Positions 41,674 through 48,864 of a stretch of DNA of 48,864 bases are shown here, piece after piece. The first letter of the stretch is position 1, and each line of letters opens with the position of its first letter. Under the pieces are notes generated by a model. That model was not told where the DNA came from. It made no database searches and worked only from the letters and a program-made list of their open reading frames with translations. Origin of the DNA: Microbacterium sp. HD4P20 (GTDB lineage: Bacteria; Actinomycetota; Actinomycetes; Actinomycetales; Microbacteriaceae); assembly GCF_019449275.2 (NCBI RefSeq), contig NZ_JAHZQZ020000001.1, positions 1-48,864 on the forward strand, given 5' to 3'. Both the position numbers and the translations under genes were made by a program.

Positions 41674-41757
41674 GAGCACAACTCCTGAAGGAACGGTGCA
41701 GGGGCTCCGATCAGGCACCACGACAGCGGTGTCGCACCGATTCTCAGGAGTTGCGCC
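41674..41757. repeat. Inverted repeat pair downstream of the DUF559 gene
   Basis: GCACAACTCCTGAAGGAACG (41676-41695) is mirrored by a sequence ending TCTCAGGAGTTGCGC (about 41742-41756), and inner GGTGC/GCACC words extend the match. Both carry the core of the copy at 40704. The pair could form a long hairpin and end transcription of both the DUF559 gene and the converging adenosine deaminase gene. Confidence 0.75.
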
Positions 41758-41793
41758 CACGGAGGCGACCGCGCGGGAACGCGAGGAGTCGGA

Positions 41794-42909
41794 TTACTCC
41801 GCGAAGCCGCTGGAGATGAGGTCGATCAGCTCTTCGCGCTCTTCGACGGCGAGGAACGCGCCGGCCGCGGCGTTGAGCTGGAACACCTCGAGGTCGTCGA
41901 GGCCGTACTCGAAGGTCTCCGACAGCAGCGCCAGCTCGCGGGTCAGCGACGTGCGGCTCATGGTGCGGTTGTCGACATTCACCGTCACCGAGAACCCGAG
42001 CTGGTACAGCAGGTCGAACGGGTGGTCCTCCATCGTGGAACCCCAGCGCTCGATCGCGCCGGTCTGCAGGTTCGACGAGGGTGAGAGCTCGAGCGTGATC
42101 TCGCGGTCGCGCACCCACCGCGCGAGGTCGCCGAACTGAACCAGCACCTCTTCGCCCGCACGCGAGACGACCTCGAGATCCTCGGCGATGCGCACACCGT
42201 GACCGAGCCGCAGCGCGCGCCCGTCGATGAGCGCGGAGCGGATCGAGTCGAGCCCGGCCGCCTCGCCGGCGTGCACCGTCGTGGGGAAGAACTCCGACGC
42301 GAGGTACTCGAACGCCTCCCGGTGATTCGACGGCGGGAAGCCGTCCTCGGGCCCGGCGATATCGAAGCCGACCGCACCACGCGTGCGCCAGTCCACGGCC
42401 AGGCGAGCGATTTCGAGCGACCGGTCGGTGTGCCGCATCGCGGTGATGAGCTGCCCGACCCGGATGTCGTGGCCGCGCCGCTCCGCGGCGTCCTCTCCCT
42501 CTTCGATGCCCTCCTGCACCGCCGCGACAGCCTCCTCGGGCGACAGACCCCGCGCCAGATGCTGCTCGGGCGCCCAGCGCACCTCGCCGTAGATCACGCC
42601 GTCGGCGGCAAGATCCTCGACGAACTCGCGGGCGACGCGCGAGAGCCCTTCGCGGGTCTGCATCACGCCGGTCGTCAGGTCGAACGTTTTCAGGTACTCC
42701 ACCAGCGAGCCCGAGTCGCTCTTCTCCGAGAACCAGTCGGCGAGGTCGTCGGCGTCGGTCTCGGGCACGTCGAGCCCGACCTCGTCCGCCAGCTCGATGA
42801 TCGTCTGCGGCCGCACGCCGCCGTCGAGATGATCGTGCAGCGACACCTTGGGAAGACCGCGGATCGACACGCCGTCCAGGATGGCGTCACCGTGCTGGTC
42901 GATGGGCAT
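41794..42909 (-). CDS. add: Adenosine deaminase
   Basis: The 371-residue metal-dependent hydrolase turns adenosine and deoxyadenosine into inosine. His25 and His27 in SLHDHLDG bind zinc; FDIAGPEDG, TTVHAGEAAG with its His and Glu, RLGHGVRI and ELSPSSNL follow. The C-terminal zinc Asp lies in VNVDNRTMS, the form common in actinobacterial enzymes. ATG 42909 has a GAGGAGA ribosome-binding site and lies 75 bp after the thymidine phosphorylase stop, so it is probably the last gene of the nucleoside operon. Inosine would go to the phosphorylase at 18811. Confidence 0.95.
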   Translation of the reverse strand: MPIDQHGDAILDGVSIRGLPKVSLHDHLDGGVRPQTIIELADEVGLDVPETDADDLADWFSEKSDSGSLVEYLKTFDLTTGVMQTREGLSRVAREFVEDLAADGVIYGEVRWAPEQHLARGLSPEEAVAAVQEGIEEGEDAAERRGHDIRVGQLITAMRHTDRSLEIARLAVDWRTRGAVGFDIAGPEDGFPPSNHREAFEYLASEFFPTTVHAGEAAGLDSIRSALIDGRALRLGHGVRIAEDLEVVSRAGEEVLVQFGDLARWVRDREITLELSPSSNLQTGAIERWGSTMEDHPFDLLYQLGFSVTVNVDNRTMSRTSLTRELALLSETFEYGLDDLEVFQLNAAAGAFLAVEEREELIDLISSGFAE

Positions 42910-42984
42910 GTTCTCTCCTCGGTGGGGCGGTGTCGGGGCGAAGGAAGGCGAATGGGGGAAGCGATGCGAACGGGATGCCTCAGC

Positions 42985-44277
42985 CTAGGCGGTGATGCGT
43001 TCCCGCACGAGCGGTGCCGGCGCCGGGGCATCCGGACCGATCCGCCAGGCCCCTTCGACCGCCTCGAGTGCTCGATCGAATCGGGAGGCGTCCTCGCCGA
43101 GCAGGGTGAACAGCGGCTGTCCGGGCGAGACCGCCTCGCCCGGCTTGACGTGCAGGTCGATGCCGGCGGCGTGCAGCACCGGGTCCTGGGCGCGGGCGCG
43201 GCCCGCCCCCAGCCGCCAGGCCGCGATGCCGAAGGGGAGCGCCTCGAGGCGGGTGAGGTGGCCGGCCTCGGTCGCCGTCACGGTGTGGCTCTCGCGTGCG
43301 GCCGGCAGCGCGGCATCCGGATCCCCGTCCTGCGCACGGATCATCGCGCGCCAGACGTCCATCGCACGGCCGTCCTTCAGTGCCGCCTCGACGTCGGCGT
43401 CGGGCTGACCGGCGAGCGTGAGCATCTCGCGGGCGAGTGCCACCGTCAGCTCCACGACGTCGGCAGGGCCACCGCCCGCGAGCACCTCGACCGACTCGCG
43501 CACCTCATTGGCGTTGCCGATCGCGAGGCCGAGGGGCGTGTTCATGTCGGTGAGCAGCGCCGTCGTCGCCACGCCCGAGTCGGTGCCCAGCTCGACCATG
43601 GTGCGCGCGAGCTCACGCGCCTTGTCGATGTCGCGCATGAACGCGCCCGAGCCGAACTTGACGTCGAGCACGAGCGAGCCGGTGCCTTCGGCGATCTTCT
43701 TCGACATGATGCTCGATGCGATGAGCGGTATCGCCTCGACGGTGCCGGTCACATCGCGCAGGGCGTAGAGCTTCTTGTCGGCGGGGGCGAGCCCCGAGCC
43801 CGCGGCGCAGATGACGGCGCCCACCTCGCGCAGCTGCGCGAACATCTCGTCGTTCGACAGCGCCGCACGCCAGCCCGGGATCGACTCGAGCTTGTCGAGC
43901 GTGCCGCCGGTGTGCCCGAGGCCACGACCCGAGAGCTGCGGAACCGCGACACCGAACACGGCCACCAGCGGTGCGAGCGGGAGGGTGATCTTGTCGCCGA
44001 CGCCACCGGTGGAGTGCTTGTCGACGGTGGGCTTGCCGAGCGACGCGAAGCTCATGCGCTCGCCCGACGCGATCATCGCATCGGTGAGGACGCGGATCTC
44101 GTCGCGCGCCATGCCGTTGAGCAGCACGGCCATCGCAAAGGCGGCCATCTGCGAGTCGGCGACGTAGCCGCGCGTGTACGCGTCGACCATCCATCGCAGC
44201 GCATCCTCGGGAACGGCTCCCCCGTCGCGCTTGGTGCGGATGACGTCGACCGCGTCGAATGCCTCGACCGAGCTCAC
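42985..44277 (-). CDS. deoA: Thymidine (pyrimidine-nucleoside) phosphorylase
   Basis: The 430-residue enzyme cleaves thymidine, or uridine as well, into base and (deoxy)ribose 1-phosphate. It has AVDVIRTKRDGG at the start, the phosphate-binding KHSTGGVGDKITLPLAPLV segment, SGRGLGHTGGTLDKLE and KKIAEGTGSLVLDVKFG, as in class II phosphorylases. GTG 44277 overlaps the cytidine deaminase stop as GTGA. The frame is open further upstream only inside the deaminase gene. Ribose/deoxyribose phosphates can enter central metabolism through the phosphohexomutase-family enzyme at 19641. Confidence 0.95.
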   Translation of the reverse strand: MSSVEAFDAVDVIRTKRDGGAVPEDALRWMVDAYTRGYVADSQMAAFAMAVLLNGMARDEIRVLTDAMIASGERMSFASLGKPTVDKHSTGGVGDKITLPLAPLVAVFGVAVPQLSGRGLGHTGGTLDKLESIPGWRAALSNDEMFAQLREVGAVICAAGSGLAPADKKLYALRDVTGTVEAIPLIASSIMSKKIAEGTGSLVLDVKFGSGAFMRDIDKARELARTMVELGTDSGVATTALLTDMNTPLGLAIGNANEVRESVEVLAGGGPADVVELTVALAREMLTLAGQPDADVEAALKDGRAMDVWRAMIRAQDGDPDAALPAARESHTVTATEAGHLTRLEALPFGIAAWRLGAGRARAQDPVLHAAGIDLHVKPGEAVSPGQPLFTLLGEDASRFDRALEAVEGAWRIGPDAPAPAPLVRERITA

Positions 44278-44681
44278 CGCGCGGCCTCCTCGAGGTCGCG
44301 CGGACCGAACGCGTCGGGCAGCACCTCGTCGATGGTGCGGATGCCCGACACCGTCTCGAGGAGCATCCCGGGGATGGCGAACTCGTACAGCAGCTGACGG
44401 CACCGGCCGCACGGCATGATCGTGTCGCCGCGGCCGTTGACGCAGACGAACGCGACGAGCCCGCCCCCACCCGTCATCTGCAGCTGGCTCACCAACCCGC
44501 ACTCGGCGCAGAGTCCCACGCCGTACGAGGCGTTCTCGACGTTGCATCCGGTCACGATGCGCCCGTCGGTCACCAGCGCGGCCGCGCCGACCTTGTAGCG
44601 CGAGTAAGGTGCGTAGGCACGCTGCATCGCCTCCGTCGCGGCCGCTCGCAGCTCATCCCAGTCGATATCGGTCACATTCAT
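44274..44681 (-). CDS. cdd: Cytidine deaminase
   Basis: The 135-residue enzyme converts cytidine and deoxycytidine to uridine forms, feeding the next gene's phosphorylase. The zinc site is Cys58 and catalytic Glu60 in GLCAEC plus Cys91 and Cys94 in PCGRCRQ; TGCNVENASYG binds the nucleoside. Length suits the small tetrameric class. ATG 44681 overlaps the permease stop as ATGA. Confidence 0.95.
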   Translation of the reverse strand: MNVTDIDWDELRAAATEAMQRAYAPYSRYKVGAAALVTDGRIVTGCNVENASYGVGLCAECGLVSQLQMTGGGGLVAFVCVNGRGDTIMPCGRCRQLLYEFAIPGMLLETVSGIRTIDEVLPDAFGPRDLEEAAR

Positions 44682-45976
44682 CCCTTGATGTACGGCTTGC
44701 CCGCCGCGGCCGGTCCTCGCACCTGACCGGCGAAGCCGACCACCGCGAGGATGGTCACCACATACGGCAGCATGGCCATGAACTCGGACGGGATGGGCGA
44801 GCCCAGGTTCGTCAGAAGCGTCTGCAGGTTGGTCGTGAATCCGAACAGCAGTGCCGCGAGCGCGGCGCGCACCGGGTCCCAGCCGCCGAAGATCACAGCG
44901 GCGAGCGCGATGAAGCCCAGGCCTCCGGTCATCTCCTTGTCGAACGAGCCGACGGAGCCGAGCGTGAAGTAGGCGCCGCCGATCCCGGCGATCGCCCCGG
45001 CCAGCAGCACGTTCCAGAACCGCGTCGGATTGACCTTGATGCCGACGGTGTCGGCCGCTTGCGGGTGCTCGCCGACCGCGCGCAGGCGCAGGCCCCAGCG
45101 CGTCTTGTACAGTCCCCACGCCACCAGCGGCACGGTGATGTACATGATGTAGACGATGAGAGTCTGATTGAAGACCACCGGACCGATGACGGGGATGTCG
45201 GACAGGACCGGAATCGCCCACCGCGGGAAGCGGGGCGGGGAGTTGAGCGCCTCGGCGTTGGGATTGAGCACCGCGCCATGGAGGAAGCTCGTCAGGCCGG
45301 TGATGAGGACGTTGAGCACGACGCCGACGATGACCTGGTCGACGAGGTACTTGATCGCGAAGACGGCGAGGACGGATGCCACGAGCGCGCCCGCGAGCAT
45401 CGCGGCCAGGAGGCCCGCCACGTACGAGCCGGTGATGCTCGCGACGACGGCCGAGCTGAAGGCTGCGAGCAGGAACTGCGCCTCGATCGCCACGTTCACC
45501 ACGCCCGCGCGTTCCCCGAGCACGCCGCCGATGGCTCCGAACACCAGCGGGACCGAGAGCGACACGGCACCGAAGAGCAGACCCGTGACGGGGACGAGGC
45601 CGCCCGCGGCCGACCACGTGAGGAAGGCGAAGACGGCGATCAGGGCGAACACGACCGGCAGCCACAGGCCCGCCCGGCGGTACGTGACGGCGGCCCAGAA
45701 GGCGTATGCGGTCAGCAGCGCCAGGAGCAGGGCGCAGACGACGACGGTGGCCCACGTGGGCACGCCGATGTCACCGAGGTTCCATGACGACGTGCGGTCG
45801 CTCAAGCGGTACGTGCTCACGCCGTGGCGCCCGAACGGGAATGCCATGAGCCAGATCAGCACGGTGGCGACGGCCAGTGAGATCGGCAGCTTGAAGTGCC
45901 GCTGACGCACTTTCTCGCGCGAGAACGAGCCGCCCGCGACCGGCGATGCGGGTGCGTTCAGGATGTCGGTGCTCAC
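44678..45976 (-). CDS. Nucleoside ABC transporter permease (second subunit)
   Basis: The 432-residue permease has about ten hydrophobic segments. GERAGVVNVAIEAQFLLAAF and WGLRLRAVGEHPQAADTVGI are characteristic of the BPD_transp_2 family in sugar and nucleoside importers (YufQ/NupQ-like). GTG 45976 overlaps the first permease gene by 4 nt. A periplasm-facing N-terminal loop with a short Trp-containing stretch follows the first helix. Linkage to cdd, deoA and add points to nucleosides as substrate. Confidence 0.9.
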   Translation of the reverse strand: MSTDILNAPASPVAGGSFSREKVRQRHFKLPISLAVATVLIWLMAFPFGRHGVSTYRLSDRTSSWNLGDIGVPTWATVVVCALLLALLTAYAFWAAVTYRRAGLWLPVVFALIAVFAFLTWSAAGGLVPVTGLLFGAVSLSVPLVFGAIGGVLGERAGVVNVAIEAQFLLAAFSSAVVASITGSYVAGLLAAMLAGALVASVLAVFAIKYLVDQVIVGVVLNVLITGLTSFLHGAVLNPNAEALNSPPRFPRWAIPVLSDIPVIGPVVFNQTLIVYIMYITVPLVAWGLYKTRWGLRLRAVGEHPQAADTVGIKVNPTRFWNVLLAGAIAGIGGAYFTLGSVGSFDKEMTGGLGFIALAAVIFGGWDPVRAALAALLFGFTTNLQTLLTNLGSPIPSEFMAMLPYVVTILAVVGFAGQVRGPAAAGKPYIKG

Positions 45977-47304
45977 GAGGCCACCTCCGCCTTCGCCGCA
46001 CGGCGGGCCCTCTTCTTCGCCGACAGCTCACTCTCGTCCTTGGGGAGGAAGAAGATCGTGCGGATGAGAGGCGGGGCTGCGATGAACAGCACGATGAGCG
46101 CCTGCACGACTACGACGATGTCGACGGGGATGTCTTGCGACACCTGCATCGTGAAGCTTCCCGCCTTGAGGGCGCCGAACAGGATGCCGGCGGCGAAGAC
46201 CCCCCACGCCTTGCTGCGCCCGAGAAGCGCTACGGTGATCGCGTCGAACCCGATGCCGGCGTCGATGTGATTGCCGAATCCGCTCGTGATGGTGCCCGAG
46301 ATCTGGTTCACGCCGGCCAGGCCGGCCAGGCCCCCCGCGAACGCCATCGCGTAGATGATGATGCGCTCGACGTTGACACCGGCCGCGCGGGCCGCGAACG
46401 GGTTCTCGCCGACCGCCCGCATGCGGAAGCCGAGGCTCGAGCGCTCGACGAGCCACCACACGAAGATCGTCGCGGCGATGGCGACGATGAAGCCCCAGTT
46501 GACGGTGAGGGGAGCGCCGAACATCGACGGGAACTGCGCGCTGGGGGGTGTCGGCGGCGAGATCGGCTGCGTGCCGCCGGGACGCTGCAGCAGGCCCGGC
46601 GTCGCGAGCAGCCAGGACACGAAGTAGAAGGCCACGAAGTTGAGCATGATCGTCAGGATCACCTCGTGGGCTCCGGTGCGGGCCTTGAGGAATCCCACCA
46701 GCCCGCCCCACACCATTCCACCGGCGATGCCGGCGGCGATGGTGAGCGGGAGGTGGATGAACATCGGAGCGTCGACGTTGATCGCGACGAACGCGGCTGC
46801 TGCGATGCCCATCAGCATCTGACCACGGGCGCCGATGTTGAACAGGCCGACCCGGAACGCCAGCCCCACACCGAGACCGGCCGCGATGAGGGGGGTCGCG
46901 AAGTTGAGCGTGTCGGTGATCGGCTTGATCGCGCGCACGAAGCTGTCGGCCGTGTAGTTGTAGATCGCACCGCGGAAGAGGGCCGAGTACGCGCCCGCGA
47001 CGGCATCCCAGATCGCGAGCAGGGTGTCTTGCGGGCGCGCGAAGAAGTAGCCCGCGGCACGCTGGACCTCGGGGTCGGTCAGGGCGATCAGCAGCCCGCC
47101 GATGAGCATCGCCAGCACGATCGCGAGGATCGTCGTGACGATGTTGCTGCGCAGCATCTCGCGGATGATCTGGTTCTGCCGGGGCGGGGGCGGCACGTCG
47201 GCGGCGGGCGTGAGCTCTTGCGGCTCCCCCTGTGCGGTTCGCGCCATCACCGGGTCGCTGCCCCCGGGGCCCAGGTTCGTGCTCTCCGGGCTCTGGTCTG
47301 TCAC
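45973..47304 (-). CDS. Nucleoside ABC transporter permease (first subunit)
   Basis: The 443-residue permease has a 45-residue hydrophilic N-terminus and about nine membrane segments. FRVGLFNIGARGQMLMGIAA and LGFRMRAVGENPFAARAAGV identify the same family (YufP/NupP-like) as the second permease. The C-terminus is a Lys/Arg/Ala-rich cytoplasmic tail. GTG 47304 overlaps the ATPase stop as GTGA. Confidence 0.9.
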   Translation of the reverse strand: MTDQSPESTNLGPGGSDPVMARTAQGEPQELTPAADVPPPPRQNQIIREMLRSNIVTTILAIVLAMLIGGLLIALTDPEVQRAAGYFFARPQDTLLAIWDAVAGAYSALFRGAIYNYTADSFVRAIKPITDTLNFATPLIAAGLGVGLAFRVGLFNIGARGQMLMGIAAAAFVAINVDAPMFIHLPLTIAAGIAGGMVWGGLVGFLKARTGAHEVILTIMLNFVAFYFVSWLLATPGLLQRPGGTQPISPPTPPSAQFPSMFGAPLTVNWGFIVAIAATIFVWWLVERSSLGFRMRAVGENPFAARAAGVNVERIIIYAMAFAGGLAGLAGVNQISGTITSGFGNHIDAGIGFDAITVALLGRSKAWGVFAAGILFGALKAGSFTMQVSQDIPVDIVVVVQALIVLFIAAPPLIRTIFFLPKDESELSAKKRARRAAKAEVAS

Positions 47305-48833
47305 GCCGGCACCTCCTGCGTGCTGATCGAGCCGGTCGGCTTCTCGCCGGCCATCATGAGTCCGAGCACCTCGCGGGGCGCGTCGCCGGGGACGATCCCG
47401 ACGATCCCGCCCCGGTACATCACGGCGATGCGGTCGGCGATCGCCGAGACCTCGTCGAGCTCGGTGGAGACCACGATGACCGGCACGCCGGAGTCGCGCG
47501 TCTCGATGATCCGCTTGTGTACGAACTCGATCGAGCCGACGTCGATGCCGCGCGTCGGCTGCGACGCGACGAAGAGCTTGAGCTCGCGGCTCAGTTCGCG
47601 CGCGAGCACCACCTTCTGCTGATTGCCGCCGGACAGCCGGCCGGCCGCGAGGTCAGGGCCCTGCGTGCGAATGTCGAATTCGGCGATCTTCTCTTCGGCG
47701 AACTCGCGCAGCACTCCGCGGCGCAGCGTCGCGGCGGTGAAGAACGGCGCACCGCTGGATCGATTGAGGATGAGGTTGTCGGCGACGCTGAACTCACCCA
47801 CGAGGCCTTCGACCTTGCGGTCCTCCGGGACGAATCCGACGCCCTCGTCGATGATCTGCTTGACCGTCATGCCGACCAGTTCGGTGCCGTCCAGCGAGAT
47901 GGATCCGCTCACCCGGCGCTGGAGGCCGATGATCGCCTCGGTGAGCTCGGTCTGCCCATTGCCCTGCACACCGGCGATCGCGAGGACCTCGCCCGGCCGG
48001 ACTTCGAAGCTGACGCCGTCGACGACGATCTGGTCTCGCTCGTCGACGACGCGCAGGCGGTCCACGACGAGTCCACCCTCACGCGTGCGGGGCGCCTCCT
48101 TGTGGACCGTGAGCTCGACGGGCCGGCCCACCATGAGCGACGCCAGCTCGGCGTTGCTCGCCGTGGGCTCGGCCTCGCCCACGACCTTGCCGAGGCGGAT
48201 CACGGTGATGCGGTCGGCGACCTCGCGCACCTCACGGAGCTTGTGCGTGATGAAGACGATCGACGTCCCCTCGTCGCGCAGCTGCCGCATGATGCCCATC
48301 AGCTCGTCGGTCTCTTGGGGGGTCAGCACCGCCGTGGGCTCGTCGAACACGAGGACCTTGGCGTCGCGAGAAAGCGCCTTGATGATCTCGACGCGCTGCT
48401 GGGCACCGACCGGCAGATCCCCGACCAGCGCATCGGGATCGATCTGGAACCCGAACCGCGCGGCGACCTCCCGCACGTGGGCGCGCGCACTGTCGAGGTC
48501 AAGGACTCCGCCGAAGCCCGTCTGCTCGTGGCCGAGCATCACGTTCTCGGCGACCGTGAACACCGGGATGAGCATGAAGTGCTGGTGCACCATGCCGATG
48601 CCCGCCGCCATCGCGTCGCCGGGACCGGCGAACGTCTGCACCTCACCGTCGAGAAGGATCTGGCCCTCGTCGGCGGTGTAGAGGCCGTAGAGCACGTTCA
48701 TGAGGGTGGACTTGCCCGCCCCGTTCTCGCCGAGGAGACAGTGGATCTCACCCGGTCGGACGACGAGGTCGATGTGATCGTTGGCAACCAGTGCGCCGAA
48801 ACGCTTGGTGATCCCCCGAAGCTCGAGCGTCAT
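47301..48833 (-). CDS. Nucleoside ABC transporter ATP-binding protein (two nucleotide-binding domains)
   Basis: The 510-residue ATPase drives the two permeases. Domain 1 has the Walker A motif GENGAGKST, signature-like LPVGAQQRVEI and Walker B VLVFDEPTAVL. In domain 2 the Walker A is degenerate (GVQGNGQTEL), the signature LSGGNQQKVVLA is complete and the Walker B reads LFVASQPTRGID. One strong and one weak site is normal for RbsA/NupO-type transporters. ATG 48833 follows TAGATT by 7 nt. The substrate-binding lipoprotein (BmpA-like) expected with this system is not in the window and would lie beyond the right edge. Confidence 0.93.
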   Translation of the reverse strand: MTLELRGITKRFGALVANDHIDLVVRPGEIHCLLGENGAGKSTLMNVLYGLYTADEGQILLDGEVQTFAGPGDAMAAGIGMVHQHFMLIPVFTVAENVMLGHEQTGFGGVLDLDSARAHVREVAARFGFQIDPDALVGDLPVGAQQRVEIIKALSRDAKVLVFDEPTAVLTPQETDELMGIMRQLRDEGTSIVFITHKLREVREVADRITVIRLGKVVGEAEPTASNAELASLMVGRPVELTVHKEAPRTREGGLVVDRLRVVDERDQIVVDGVSFEVRPGEVLAIAGVQGNGQTELTEAIIGLQRRVSGSISLDGTELVGMTVKQIIDEGVGFVPEDRKVEGLVGEFSVADNLILNRSSGAPFFTAATLRRGVLREFAEEKIAEFDIRTQGPDLAAGRLSGGNQQKVVLARELSRELKLFVASQPTRGIDVGSIEFVHKRIIETRDSGVPVIVVSTELDEVSAIADRIAVMYRGGIVGIVPGDAPREVLGLMMAGEKPTGSISTQEVPA

Positions 48834-48840
48834 AGCCGCC

Positions 48841-48846
48841 AATCTA
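48841..48846 (-). promoter_or_regulatory. Leaderless-type -10 element for the nucleoside operon
   Basis: TAGATT on the minus strand is followed by GGCGGCT and ATG 48833. The -35 region lies at or beyond the window edge. Confidence 0.45.
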
Positions 48847-48864
48847 TCGAGTCGACAGGCGGCC

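Noticed and set aside
42199..44397. 732-codon plus-strand frame opposite add and deoA
   Set aside because: It spans two genes and their spacer in antisense and has shadow-like composition.
45946..47622. 558-codon plus-strand frame opposite the permease and ATPase genes
   Set aside because: Antisense to conserved, overlapping transporter genes; no recognisable domain.
1..48864. Prophage, IS element or integrated plasmid
   Set aside because: No integrase, transposase, attachment-site duplication or phage structural gene was seen.

Overview
The window is a high-GC actinobacterial chromosome segment. GC-rich third codon positions, frequent GTG starts, many TANNNT promoters placed 6-7 nt before a start codon, an acyl-CoA carboxylase with an epsilon subunit, a class II purine nucleoside phosphorylase and abundant GGATGCC/GGCATCC words all point to Micrococcales, most likely Microbacterium or a close Microbacteriaceae relative. 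I see no rRNA, tRNA, IS element, prophage or CRISPR array. About 46 protein genes cover most of the sequence.

Layout. (1) 1-4.7 kb, minus strand: a secreted protein with 65-residue S-layer-homology-like repeats running off the left edge, a GT4 glycosyltransferase, an LCP-family envelope ligase and purE. (2) 4.7-9.4 kb: purK, a PH-domain membrane protein, birA, and the carboxylase beta and epsilon subunits. (3) 9.4-14.1 kb, minus strand: a TrmA/RumA-like methyltransferase without Fe-S cysteines, then a LuxR-type response regulator, a histidine kinase and a membrane protein in overlapping order. (4) 14.2-17.2 kb: a 12-unit 20-bp repeat array, maf, and the biotinylated carboxylase alpha subunit. 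(5) 17.2-21.5 kb: an LpdA-like quinone reductase, purine nucleoside phosphorylase and phosphohexomutase.

(6) 21.6-41.7 kb looks accessory: an MFS exporter behind a perfect 16-bp palindrome, a RibD/DHFR-like reductase, a GNAT acetyltransferase, a complete mannitol PTS operon that also holds HPr, EI and an orphan EIIB, a PadR/hydrolase pair divergent from a flavin monooxygenase-BASS transporter-SDR operon, a second kinase/regulator pair, an acyltransferase, and a DUF559 nuclease-like gene bracketed by repeats. (7) 41.8-48.9 kb, minus strand: a nucleoside ABC importer (ATPase and two permeases) translationally coupled to cytidine deaminase and thymidine phosphorylase, followed by adenosine deaminase.

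How it works together. Regions 2, 4 and 5 form a core-metabolism neighbourhood whose order resembles the M. tuberculosis purE-purK-birA-accD5-accE5-maf-accA3 ... lpdA ... deoD-pmmB ... add-deoA-cdd segment (recalled synteny, not computed). Biotin ligase, carboxyltransferase, epsilon and biotinylated subunits together build one acyl-CoA carboxylase. Nucleoside uptake and salvage genes at the right end complement the phosphorylase and mutase in the middle. The main non-coding novelty is that most convergent gene junctions, and one divergent junction, hold different short repeat or hairpin families. The best candidates for undescribed biology are the 20-bp CATG array and the repeat-bracketed DUF559 gene.
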